Made by a program: the position numbers and the translations under genes
Notes under the pieces: model-generated
Seen by the model: the letters and a program-made list of their open reading frames with translations, nothing else
What the model was told of the DNA's origin: nothing
The model's database searches: none
Source: Leptasterias polaris
Lineage: Eukaryota; Echinodermata; Asteroidea; Forcipulatida; Asteriidae
Length of the DNA: 64,000 nucleotides
Direction of reading: 5' to 3'
Assembly: GCA_037783415.1 (NCBI GenBank)
Contig: JAZGTN010000058.1
Coordinates: forward strand, 2,578,001-2,642,000
Part shown: positions 36,001 through 46,242 of the stretch, piece by piece
Layout of the letters: each line of letters begins with the position of its first letter
How positions within the stretch are numbered: position 1 is the stretch's first letter

Positions 36001-37100
36001 AAAGGAACGACTCATCTTCATAATATTTTGCTGGATGTTTTTAACCTATTGTTATTCTCATTTACATAGGTGAAGCTCTTCACTAAAGTTGGTGGATCTG
36101 ATGTGAAGGAAGTGATCAGAAGGGTCCTTTCAAGCACCATGACCCATGCAGTTGTACTGCAGTACAATTGGGCAGGCAAAATAGGCTGGAAGGGGAACGG
36201 GGATGCCAAACTAGCCTTTAGTAAACTAGCCCTTTGCACAGCTGTCACCAGTAAGTAATTGTTTGTTTTTTATGACTTTTTTTGGCATCACACCTGTGGG
36301 GATAACTTTGCAAAATAGTAAACTTACAACAAATGTGAAAAGGATAAGAGTTGTAGACACTCGAGTATATTAGAGTAGGTCATGACTGCACCCTATCCTA
36401 TTGTATAACCTAGTTAAATTACAACCTCTCCTTTTGTGCCAGCCATACTTCAATGAGGCTAATAATACTTTGCAGGATATTTGTCATATTTTTGTATATC
36501 TCGCCAAAACTCATAATAATAATAATGGCCATTTGTAACGCGCCATAACTTGACACTCCTGGCGCAGGTTATGAGAAAATGATGTTGAACTACAGTACAG
36601 TCTTCCCAAAATCAAAAAGATTTTGTATGATTTTGTACTCATTTGTATGAGTACGATTCGCAAGCTTTATGCATGTGGAGAACCCTGCATGATTCTATTC
36701 AGTATGTTTCAGGAAGGTTTAACTGCACACCTATTAATATAGAGGTCTACTGGTATAATGTTGGCAGAGTTGTCTAAGATTTTAAGGGTCAGATACCGCA
36801 TGCCTGTAATACACTTCAATAATGACTGTAGCTGCAAAAAGAATGTGGGAGATTTCAAGACGTCTTTAAAAGTGTCCTTTGAATACCGTGGATTTTGACT
36901 AAGTGTGTACAGATATTTACTGACGTTTAAAATATATATTTTTAAATCCTACTTCAGGGTCCGTAATGAAAACGGTCATAGGATCGACCAAGGCACAAGT
37001 AGAGAAGGAGACCATGGTCTGGCTAAGAAACGCTCGTGACAGGTTTGGTGGGAGAAAACGGCGGGAACAGCTACAACAGGAACATCAGCAGGAACAATAA
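33034..37100 (+). CDS. DUF4806-domain protein of the CACTA-like element
   Basis: Seven coding exons: 33034-33226, 33462-33561, 34394-34572, 35211-35258, 35730-35956, 36070-36250 and 36958-37100. All phases agree and there is no stop, giving 356 residues. The N-terminus (MFAVVVFIESNEVEVIP, LWPPW, then TYDEGRRTSKQAEDTSD) is the leader typical of DUF4806 proteins. The middle is basic and proline-rich (RRRKPPSWSSDEDE, PTPPRPR). DUF4806 covers about residues 225-335: LPLKSVLEVNALEEKL, VKLFTKVGGSDVKEVIRRVL, YNWAGKIGWKG and EKETMVWLRNARDRFGG, with a Gln/Arg tail. The function of DUF4806 is unknown. It lies inside the element ends, about 270 bp after the transposase stop on the same strand, so it is probably the accessory, perhaps DNA-binding, protein (like TnpA of plant En/Spm), an inference. 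The start is the ATG directly after an AG, so a noncoding exon upstream is likely. Confidence 0.85.
34000..34113. mobile_element. Small fold-back repeat with telomere-like loop
   Basis: Arms CCCTATGTTCCGACGACCCC (34008) and, complemented, ACCTATGTTCCGACACCCCG (ending 34113). The loop contains GGGTTAGGGTTAGGTTAGGG and more. Lies in intron 2 of the DUF4806 gene. Confidence 0.7.
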
Positions 37101-37170
37101 ACCAATGAACTACTGCTTACTATTTAGAGGACAAAGGTGTGGCAAACCAATCCATACTAGCTTGTTATGA

Positions 37171-37354
37171 CCTGGGCCCAATTTCATTGAGCCATTTAAG
37201 CACAGAGAAGTAGCTATTTAACAAAAGTGTACTTTCCAGACAAAATGCCATGTTACATGTACAATTTGTGACTGGTATACAGCTCGTTTTCTCTTAGCAG
37301 CAAAATGTTAAGCTATATTTTGTGCTTAAGCATCTCTATGAAATTAGGCCCTGG
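37171..37354. mobile_element. Fold-back MITE (GGGCCCAATTTCAT family), copy a
   Basis: Ends CCTGGGCCCAATTTCATTGA and, complemented, CCAGGGCCTAATTTCATAGA; both arms go on with GC..TTAAGCACA. Interior includes TTACATGTACAATTTGTGACTGG. Confidence 0.8.
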
Positions 37355-37410
37355 ATAGGGGCTTGGATCTTGCCTTCGGCTCTGTCCTTATAGTCCCCAA
37401 ACCACTTGCA

Positions 37411-38178
37411 TGGCCCAATTTCATAGAGCTGCTTAAAGGCACTGTACACGTTTGGTAATTACTCAAAATATATATTATCATAAAAACTTACTTGGTAACG
37501 AGCAATGGAGAGCTGTTGATAGTATAAAACATTGTGAGAAACGACTCCCTCTGAAGTAACGTAGTTTTTGAGAAAGAGGTAATTTCTCACTAAAATAATA
37601 AAAGACTTCTGGCCAGAAGCCTTTCCCGAAAGCACACTAATTTGTACAAGGGTGTTTTTTCTTTCATCATTTTCTTGCAACTTCAATGACTAATTGAGCC
37701 CAAATTTTCACAGGCTTGTTATTTTATGCATATGTTGGGATACACGAAGTGAGAATACTGGTCTTTGACAATTACAAAACGTGTTCAGTGCCTTTAAGCA
37801 TAAAAACATGCCGAGCACAAGACAAACTTGCCTGTCAGAATAAGGTTACCAGTCAAAATACCATCTCACATGTACCATCTTTGACTGGAATTCTGCTAAT
37901 TTTTGCTCGGCACAAAACTTGTCAAGCAGTATCAGCTGCTTCAGCACAACAAATTTATGCTTATCAGAATGAAGTTACCAGCCAAAATATTATGTATTAA
38001 ACATGTACAGTTTGTGATTGTATACTGCTTATTTTTGCTTAGCAGAAAGTGTTTCAGCAATATTTTCTGCTTAGGCAGCTCTGTACCCTGGGCCCAATTT
38101 CATGGCTCTGCTTACCACAAATTTCTGGGCAATAATAAGCAAATTTTGCAATAAGCTCAGCCATGAAATTGGGACATG
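37411..38178. mobile_element. Fold-back MITE family, copies b and c, with nested TTAA MITE
   Basis: Left arm TGGCCCAATTTCATAGAGCT at 37411 runs into a TTAA where the repeat 37437-37793 is inserted. The rest of copy b resumes at 37794 (TTAAGCATAAAAAC) and ends near 38085 (TGCTTAGGCAGCTCTGTACC). A third, shorter hairpin of the same family occupies 38086-38178 (CTGGGCCCAATTTCATGGCT and TAAGCTCAGCCATGAAATTG). Confidence 0.75.
37437..37793. mobile_element. TTAA-flanked MITE, copy 1
   Basis: 357 bp, starts AGGCACTGTACACGTTTGGT, ends in the near complement (ACAAAACGTGTTCAGTGCCT), flanked by TTAA (37433-37436, 37794-37797). TTAA duplication is the mark of piggyBac-type and some Kolobok-type transposases. 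Body includes ACTTGGTAACGAGCAATGG and GTGAGAAACGACTCCCTCTG. Confidence 0.9.
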
Positions 38179-38807
38179 GTCTTTACAGAGGTCTTAGACC
38201 ATGGAGGAATAATAGTATAGGAGTCACAATGCTTGTGTCTCGGTATCTTAAACAAAGCCAACTCTCAACCTCAAATACTCCATTGGAAATGTATTATGGC
38301 TGCAGTTGTGTGCATGGTGCGAGGTAATCTCTTAGTAAACAGTATCCTTAGCCACACTGCCCTGCATATTAAGATTACATAAATAATCATTGGAGTGGCG
38401 AAACTTCAAACAAACAAAAATTGTATATCACATGTGCAGAATGATTGGTGAGCTGGTTGCTATCTTTGTACAGCTCTATTTTGTGAACTCCGAGTACACA
38501 AACAGCGCACGTGCCTGATAAGATGCATGCTGAATGTGTGTTTTTTAACGCCATCGTGCAGCAAAAAACATCAAACCTTTGAAGTGGGATGCGTTGGGAC
38601 TCTTTATTATTTCTCCATTCTTTACTAATGAATATGTCTTTTTAAAGGAATGATACAGGATTGGTAAACCTCAAAAGTAAATTTATTCTGTTTCAGTGTA
38701 AAAGCTGACTGTTTTTCAAAGTTGACGCTTAAAGTTTCAAACTTCCTGTGGTATATTTACCATGGAGTGTTGTCATCTTTTTCTTGTGAAGTTTATCAGA
38801 ACATTAA

Positions 38808-39157
38808 AGGCACTGGACACGTTTGGTAATTACTCAAAACAGTTATTAACCTAAAAACTTACTTGGTAACGAGCAATGGAGAGCTGTTGATAGTATAAAA
38901 CATTGTGAGAAACGGCTCCCTCTGAAGTAAGGTAGTTTTTGAGAAAGAGGTAATTTCTCACTCAAATAATAAAATACTTCAGCTGAAGTCTTTTATTATG
39001 CATCTGAAAGCACACAAATTTGTACAACAAGGGTGTTTTCTCTTGCAACTCCAATGACCAGTTGAGCCCAAATTTTCGCAGGTTTGTTAATGCATTTGTT
39101 GGGATACACCAAGTAAGAATACAGGTCTTTTACAATTACCAAACGTGTCCAGTGCCT
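38808..39157. mobile_element. TTAA-flanked MITE, copy 2
   Basis: 350 bp, same family and orientation as 37437-37793, starts AGGCACTGGACACGTTTGGT and ends ACCAAACGTGTCCAGTGCCT, flanked by TTAA (38804-38807, 39158-39161). Ends are perfect inverted repeats over at least 20 bases. Confidence 0.9.
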
Positions 39158-40264
39158 TTAAATCATTGGACCATTTCTTTTCAGAGCCACCACAAGTCTT
39201 TGAGATATACTTACATAATGGTACCACAAAAGTTCCCTTGATAATAAGAAAATAAACAAGTTTTTAAAACATAACTTGACATGATGTTCTTTTTAAACCA
39301 GCTAGTTGCAATATAATAATTGTATTATTCTGAGGACATTGAAGTATAACTGTTTTTCATTTTTATTATGAACAACTGTAAACATTTTGAGAGTTGCCTC
39401 TGTTACTGAAATAAACCATTTCCGGTTCACCTTATTTCTTTGCATGGGTTGTTTTATTGTGTGAAGAATTACCATAAACCATACAGGGATCATACTGGGC
39501 CGGTTAGTATAAGTTGTACAGGGCCCGTGGGGGTTATTTTATAGTGCCAATCGAATTCCAGTACCGTCCCCTAACCAGTTAAAAAACAGGACCCGAAGAG
39601 GGCCAGTATAGTTTCGTAATGGTTGTGTATTGGCAAACGGTATTGGCCCTGTAAAACGCCAATGTGCAAAGTCCAACAGACCCAGTACGGGCAACTGGTA
39701 TTGGGCCTGTCCATCTACCCATAGTGGGCCAGTACGGGGCCAGTTACCTAATGTTTGTTGGGAATGGATAGTAGCATGGACCTCTAGTGTCAGCAGCCTA
39801 TGGTCTTGGTCTAATTGTTCCATTCAATATGATAATTGGCAAAACAAAAAACATATGGCACAATACTTCTGTAATAAACTGTTCATCAACATTGTTTAAT
39901 AAATACATTGTTCGATAAATACAATCAAAGACTCGGTGACTCTTATTTATTTTGTTCAAGGAATCACCCCCCATAATTTGCAAAGTAGAGAAAAAAAATG
40001 TGCTTTGGAGAAAAAAAAAATTTGCTTATTTTTTGGGGGACTAATTTGTGAAGAGTAAGCAAGCAATAATGGGAACATAATTATTGTCAAAAAAAACGGT
40101 GTTTTTCCTGTCACTGACATACAGCCAATTGAGTAAGAATTTCCAAGTTTGTTTTTTATGCATATGTTTGGATAGATGTAATATTCTAGTAAGGTTTGCG
40201 GTAACTCCATGTAAATATCTCTTTGTGAGTTGGGGTGTTTCTGAAAAGAACTGATTGTTACAAC

Positions 40265-40498
40265 TTGGATGTTTCGATCAGTGTGCTCAGGAGAATGTCA
40301 TATTTGCATCGGGGAAATATTAATTTGGTTTTGCCCTACACCGATGTGTGATAAGCACTGTATACTCAGTGCTTTCGAGTCCTGTGGAAATTTTACAGGC
40401 AACTCAGGTGGGATTCGAACACATGACTCCCACATGACTAGAGCAGATGTCTGAACCACTAGACCACCGAGCAAGCCCCGTGACGAGGGGCCAGTTCG
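40265..40498 (-). repeat. tRNA-derived SINE
   Basis: Minus strand: head GGCTTGCTCGGTGGTCTAGT with B box GTTCGAATCCCACCTGAG, tail with AGGACTCGAAAGCACTGAG and ACCGATGTAGGGC. Lies back to back with a second copy at 40500-40625. Confidence 0.8.
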
Positions 40499-40499
40499 A

Positions 40500-40625
40500 A
40501 TCAATACGACATCTACTCTAGTCATGCAAAAGTCATGCAGGAGTCATGCGATTGAATCCCACCTGAGTTGCCTGTGGATTTTTTCCCAAAGGACTCAAAA
40601 GCACCGAGTACATCAGTGTTAGGGC
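40500..40625 (+). repeat. tRNA-derived SINE, partial, opposite orientation
   Basis: GTCATGCGATTGAATCCCAC (decayed B box), CTGAGTTGCCTGTGGATTTT and GGACTCAAAAGCACCGAGTA match the neighbour on the other strand, making an inverted pair with almost no loop. Confidence 0.75.
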
Positions 40626-41130
40626 TGTTTACTAAAAGTATAACCCTGTCTATAAATGGCAACTTCTAAATTAAATGTATATAGGGTTATTCCGTGTTAA
40701 TTCAATACACTTTTGGACATGACCGTCATAGATTGAAATGAAATTTGGTGTGCTGGTTGGGCTCAAAAAGTAAAGCACCTAGACAAACTTTCCATCATTT
40801 TAAAGCTCTAATTTTTGCGTAACTTATTTGCAGTATGTGATAAAATTTCAAATTTTCTAATGAAATGAAGGCCATCACAAGAGCTTTAACATAATGTAAA
40901 TTTTGTCTCTGTAGGTACTCTACTTTTGGAGATATTGCTGTCCAAACACACATGGTCAAGCTAATTAGTCAAGTTTGTTGACCCATATCTCAGCAAATAA
41001 TTGTCCGAATTGCATATTTGGGTTCTGGGGTTTTCTCAAGGAGTCCACCAGCACACTAAATTTCATTTCAATCTGTGACTGTCGGTTCCAAAAGCATGTT
41101 GGCTTGACATGGAATAACCCTATAAATGAA

Positions 41131-42582
41131 TTAAGCTTCAGGGTCTTGGACAATTTGTAGGCCACTCTTATGAAGGGTGATAGAGAGGAACTGCTGGAAA
41201 GTGTGACTGATGGCCTTTAAAGACTCTGCCATTGCTTTGGACACTTCCAACTGTTCCTTCTCTACCACCAGGCGCTCTCTCTCAATCTGAAGGATCGAGT
41301 CCTGTTGTCCTGTTGTCCTGGTTTTGTTGGCCACAACACTATTCACAATGGATGGCCCACTTTCTGCATTTACTTCGACATCATCTTCTTCCTCAAAGCC
41401 ATCTTCCTCCATATCTACGTCCAACTGTTGTGAGATGTCTGTAAAGAGAACATAAAAATAATCAACAACCGTTTTATTTGCACAACCTTAAAGGTTTAGT
41501 ACATCATCGGTTTTCGAGATTGATTTGAGCAGGATTTGGAACTTTGCATGATGGGAATACAATATACATGTACAATGGGCTGCAAAACACTACTTAATAA
41601 TTCTCTCTATGAGTTGTGGTTCTGAGAAGAATGCACCTACTAAAAACACTATCATCATCAGTGTATTTCTTCTCAGAAGAACTACTACTGTTTCCATTTC
41701 ACCAGTTTTCTTTAGTTGCTCATATTGTGTTTGATTGCAACTGTTGCAATCAGAATTGGCTGTTACATTTTTTATTGTCTTCTGATACTTTTTTTCTTGA
41801 TGAGAGCACTTCAGAAAAACTTAATTCACGAGAGCATTTGAAGCAAAAAATCACCTCTACGAAGAGTAAGATTCCAGATTGAAATTTGCCAAAAAAATGT
41901 TTTGATTGGTCTTATTACCTTGAGCCACAGCTTCCAGAGCAATTTGGAAATCCGGGCGGGTTTCTCCTTCATCTTTTGGCAAAATTCCATCTTTTGCTAC
42001 AGGTAGCATGGCATCCAAAACCACCTCCAACAATGGATTTGTAGGTGGCTTACTACCTCCTCCTAAAAAATAATCGGGTAGTGCATTAATCATTGGGTTA
42101 AATAGTTTAGATTTATCGGTGATGATTTGATTTAATTTCATTGACTACATACATTGTACATGTATTCAATGTTTTCCTACATATGTAGTTTAGTGTAATT
42201 ATGTCATGTGCTTTATGGATATAAATAGTATTTTGATCTAATTTTATTCATACACCAAGTTTTCTTTCTAAGCGTAATTTTTTTGTAAGTCACATTGTCA
42301 TTACCTGTTTTGTTGTAGCTCCTGTGATAGGCTCTGGCCTGACTGGTGATGTCCTGCCATTTTTTCGGATTTTGACCCAGTCTCTCTCCTTCCCCCCACA
42401 TGCCCTCAAACCTCCGCTACCTTCTTCCAGTGAATTTCTTTCACTTGATCCACCTGTGCAGTGGACTTGTTCCTCGTTCCACACAGCTCGGCAGTATGGT
42501 CGCGCACAAACTGGCTCAAAATTGTCACCTCCTCAAAGGACCAGTTTGGTGGTCTCTCAATCTTCCGTTTGTTGGAAGCCAT
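41131..42582 (-). pseudogene. Harbinger Myb/SANT-like partner gene of H2
   Basis: Exon 1 (42582-about 42305) starts MASNKRKIERPPNWSFEEV and carries the Myb/SANT-like domain (DWVKIRKKWQDITSQARAY-type third helix region). One base is missing at about 42411 (GAGGTTTGAGG against GAGGTTTTGAGG in H1), which breaks the frame within the domain. Exon 2 (about 42062-41923) reads PLLEVVLDAMLPVAKDGILP. Exon 3 (about 41439-41131) is acidic, then helical (QIERERLVVEKEQLEVSKAM) and ends KSGLQIVQDPEA. Apart from the one base it looks complete and serves as the reference for the H1 and HA copies. The family role is nuclear import of the transposase and recognition of element ends. Confidence 0.88.
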
Positions 42583-43709
42583 AATTGTAGCCTTATTGAA
42601 AATTTGAGACAACACAAACTACTTTGAGACAACACAAACTACTGACAATCCGCAGGCCATATACTGCAACAAATGCTCTGCTTTGGCATTTATTATCCCC
42701 TTAATATAACAGATTTAATGTTAAAAGTGTTCAGAGTGTTTTCTTGAAATGGCAGATTTATTTTATTTATTATTATTATTATTTTTTTTTAGATTGACAT
42801 GGCAATGTTCAAAGCACAGAAGTCCATGACTATAAATCATTACACTTGTGAAAAACTGGATATTGTAGGTCTAGGCCCGGGCTTAATCAGTATCCTGACA
42901 AATATAAACCAGACCTATAGGCCCTCTACGCTGCTGGCATGAGCAAATTTTGCTGATCTAGACTAAATCTAGTATTTATTTCACGATATCGACGGATCCA
43001 TCCATTTAAGTACAAGGGCCTATCTTCAAATGCAATTTATCTGCTATTTTGTTTATGCAAGATTTTTTCGAGTATCACGGTCACCCCTTCTAAACATCTT
43101 CTTTCACTTAAATTCAGGCCAAAAGACACGATTTATGAAAGAATGGACCAATTTTTGAGTGTTTTAAATTGATTTTGAGCATACCGTACACTTCAATTCA
43201 GCAAATAACAACTGGCCTAAAACAAACAAAAATTGAAACTTTTTTGGCTGAGACTTTACCACTGGCACTACTACACAGCAACAGACAGATATTGCCCCAC
43301 CGTACCCGAATGATCATGGCATCGGCATCATATCAACCATGACGTCAACATGATCATGATGATGATGTAGGCTAGTAGGCTAAGTAAGTAGTAAAAGTAT
43401 AAATTATTATTTAAATCTGCCAAAAGTCAAGAAAAACGTTAGACATAAATAAATAGCCCAACGGATTTGCAAAACAACGTTAGTTAAATAAAAATAAAGA
43501 AAAAGCATCGATAATACGTTAAGTATGCATGATCATGATGATGCTACTTTTTTCTGCAGAAAAGATTGCCTACCGATTGTCAGATGCTTGGTTGGTTGGT
43601 TGGATCATAGAGCAAGGACGGATCACCCAAAAGATAACCGTATTCGTAATTTAGGCCAATATTCGGAAAAACACTTTCTCACACCACTTACCTTAGCAAC
43701 AAGGATGAA

Positions 43710-43787
43710 GAGCCGAAATCTTCCACTTTTCTCTTCCCGCGCTGTCTGAGAGCCGAAATCTTCCACTTTTCTCTTCCCGCGCTGTCT
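43710..43787. repeat. 40-bp direct duplication in H2
   Basis: AGCCGAAATCTTCCACTTTT...GCGCTGTCT occurs twice with a 40-bp period. H1 has one copy at the matching place (about 10410-10440). Confidence 0.85.
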
Positions 43788-43929
43788 CTTTTTCACTTCA
43801 GCCATGTTGAATTAACCACTGTATACCCACGGCTGTTTCAAGAAAAAGCGTAACTGAGACATGCAATAGTCGTCGTGTAGTCGTCCGGTGGCAAGGTCAT
43901 CCTCGTTCATTAATTGTATTTAGTAAAAA

Positions 43930-44074
43930 CTGTTACTGCGATACATCGCGGTTACGACGCATTTCGTGAAATGGCTCATAAGACAAGTAGCAGCTGCGAT
44001 ACATCGCAGCGCTGTGGTTCTTCGTAAACCTTGCGATGCTTTGTAACTTGTGGTGAGTTTGGTGAAATCGAAGG
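43930..44074. repeat. Right subterminal array and TIR of H2
   Basis: CTGCGATACATCGCGGTTAC, ACGACGCATTTCGTGAAAT, GCTGCGATACATCGCAGCGC, CTTGCGATGCTTTG, ending GGTGAAATCGAAGG. Confidence 0.8.
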
Positions 44075-44077
44075 CAG

Positions 44078-45815
44078 AACCCATACAAAAGAACCACTTA
44101 ACTCTCAGATAATCCCTCTCCCAATCCAGTACCTGAACAATGGGATCCCTGACCTCTCAGTTAATCAGCAGTGTAACCAGAAGTGTGAAAAGTGCCTCCC
44201 CCCTTAGAAATGTTAAAATACAACACAAACCAGAAAAGGAAAGAAAACAAATGTTCATACTCGGTATAGGCCTACTTGATTATACAATTTAATAATTGTG
44301 GAAGTTGTGGTGATGTTGAGTTTCGTTTATGTATCCGCTTCGAAACCATCAGGCCCGTAGCTAGGGGGCGGGGGAGCCCGCAACCCAAAAAAGGGCACTT
44401 AAACATTTAAAAATGGCGCGCAAACAAATAATAACCTCAAAAATTGACCAAATGGCTTGAAAATGTGGTCATTGCGTTTTGTAAACAAGCATGTCAATGG
44501 CTGTTTAGTGTTTAACTATACTAATGCATTGGAATTCGGCAATCACCACAAAATTTTCAGCCGGAGTGCAGTGAATGAAGGTAAATTACTTATGTTGTTT
44601 GTTTACTTTTTCTGCAGATGAGCCTCTACTCATTCAGTTTATGGTCTGGTGTGTTGGCCTTGACAAAGAGACTGGAAGGGTCGATAAGGACGAAGAAATA
44701 TCACACACTTACACCCGGTCTTAATGTATGAGAGATCGTTTATTGATCACCTTTCAATTCTGTAAAGAATGAATACAAAACAGTTTTGAGTGGATGTTCT
44801 TGGAATCATCGAAACTCACTCCACAGAAACCCTCAACATTAAATCAGTTTTTATACACAAACTTTTCTTATAACGTTCTCAAATCCAACTGTGTACATGT
44901 AAATTATAAACACTAAACCATCTGCAATAATCTATAATCATAGACCACATACTTGTACAATAATAAACTTACTACTGTTACCGGATGCAAGTAGAACAGT
45001 CTGTTAATCACTGATGATGTGGTTCCTGTCACACACCAGTTAGCAGTATACTATCAGTATGTCTATGTCTCGTTGGTACCGTCAGCCTGTAACATAATTT
45101 ACAGCAACATGAATACATGTACCTATAACAACAATTATTAAAACCATGTTAAACATTATAACTTCTCAGAATTATTTCAAACTAACACTTATTCTCTGTA
45201 ATTTTGGCTTGACAGAAACTCAGTAAACAGCGCAGAATGATGGCCTTCCTTATTCCAATTGTGAAACAAACAGCATTTTGTATTTGTACATTTTGCCTGA
45301 GAAAATAATGTATCTAATTAGTAGAAACTTATCACTTAAATCACAAACCCCATAGCTATTATCGGAATATATATAACAGAAACCAACTCTATAAAAACTC
45401 ACCCAACATCATGCTATCATAACATTAAACAGGTGGAGTAAACAGCCCAAAAACTGTACTTTCAGCTCATTCTATATTTCTGTAAAAACGTACACGTTAG
45501 CAACGCGGCATTTTGTTGCGTCTGTTAAAAAACTACACTCTGAAGAGCGCCCTCTATTGAACTTCAGAAAACTCCAGTTTCGCTCGAAACAAAGACCCCA
45601 AAAAGTAACCTGGGCATTAGGGGAACAATCGGACAACTTCAGCTAACTTCAGCTAACTTCAGCTAAATGTTTCGGAGTGCTGATGGGGAAGTTGTGGAAC
45701 AAATGCCCCTCCATATCTACAGGGATCTCATCATAAGCCTCTCTTCTCCCAAGCAGTGGGGTTTTAGATAAGACTATTTTTTTAAAATAACTTACATGTG
45801 CAGGAGCACCAGTGC
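44078..45815. other. No gene seen
   Basis: Non-repetitive AT-rich DNA. 44350-44410 (GGCCCGTAGCTAGGGGGCGG) resembles one end of a hAT-type MITE, but the other end was not found. Three copies of TTCAGCTAAC at about 45639-45664. Confidence 0.45.
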
Positions 45816-45816
45816 C

Positions 45817-45899
45817 CATCATGGCCGAGCGGTTTTAAGTACCAGACTCAAGTTCTAATGCCTGAAGTCATTAGGGTGTGGGTTCAAATACGGTCATGA
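45817..45899 (+). repeat. tRNA-Leu(CAA)-derived SINE head or tRNA pseudogene
   Basis: ATGGCCGAGCGGTTTTAAGT then CCAGACTCAAGTTCT (anticodon CAA in a leucine-type loop), a variable arm, and GTGTGGGTTCAAATACGGTC. The acceptor stem does not pair well (CATCATG against GGTCATGA), so I do not call a working tRNA gene. The downstream 45900-46250 stretch may be the SINE body. Confidence 0.6.
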
Positions 45900-46119
45900 A
45901 ACTTTACTTTACTTGCACGACACTTACCCGCAATTGCCGCTTTCATCAAGGGTAATATCTTTACCTGTGAGGGCAAAGATGCTTTAATATCTGGTTGATG
46001 TAGCCTGGTGTGAGCTACCTGGCAGCATAGATCGAGCTGTAAACAAATGGCCCAGTGAACACATGAGCATCAGTGATTGATTTGAGCGCCATAACCCACT
46101 GTTATTAATATTATAATCA

Positions 46120-46242
46120 GGGAATAACAGTGTGGGGAGCCGATCTTCACTGCATGGACCGAGCTGTCCATTAAACAGCTGCCAGCCACCAACCAAGGTA
46201 ATAACTACGCAGTGAAGACCAGCTCTTCACACTGTTATTGCC
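46120..46242. mobile_element. Short fold-back repeat
   Basis: Arms GGAATAACAGTGTGGGGAGC and, complemented, GCAATAACAGTGTGAAGAGC, continuing inward with ATCTTCACTGC/GTCTTCACTGC, about 36 bp each, around a short loop. Confidence 0.7.

Larger units (their letters stand above)
19967..39762 (+). mobile_element. CACTA/EnSpm-like element, 19.8 kb, AA target duplication
   Basis: Ends are CCCAACAAACATTGGGTAAT (19967) and the complement of CCCAACAAACATTAGGTAAC (39762), continuing as TTGGCCCC/CTGGCCCC. AA lies on both sides, and the same Harbinger sequence without the insertion is in H1 at about 1964-1980 (ACCACAATGGATAG). Subterminal zones (20010-20190, 39490-39740) are full of GGCCC/GGTATTGG/TACTGG-type words, as in CACTA elements. 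It encodes a tnp2-like transposase (21505-32765, broken and split) and a DUF4806 protein (33034-37100, intact). Spacer 20260-21200, partly CpG-rich at 20465-20800, may hold the promoter. 37101-39480 holds only repeats. Confidence 0.85.
16341..44074. mobile_element. Harbinger H2, complete ends, swollen by nested elements
   Basis: Starts CCGTCGATTTCACGAA (16341-16356) and ends TTGGTGAAATCGAAGG (44059-44074), an inverted repeat with two mismatches, flanked by CAG on both sides (16338-16340, 44075-44077). Without the CACTA-like insertion (19967-39762) it is about 7.9 kb. It carries a transposase (plus, 16564-19681) and a convergent Myb-like partner gene (minus, 42582-41131). The rest is noncoding, including SINEs at 17705-17945, 40265-40498 and 40500-40625. 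42630-43930 holds no gene. Confidence 0.88.

Noticed and set aside
45817..45899. Functional tRNA-Leu gene
   Set aside because: The acceptor stem does not pair, the B box reads GGTTCAAATAC, and repeat sequence follows; a SINE head or pseudogene is more likely.
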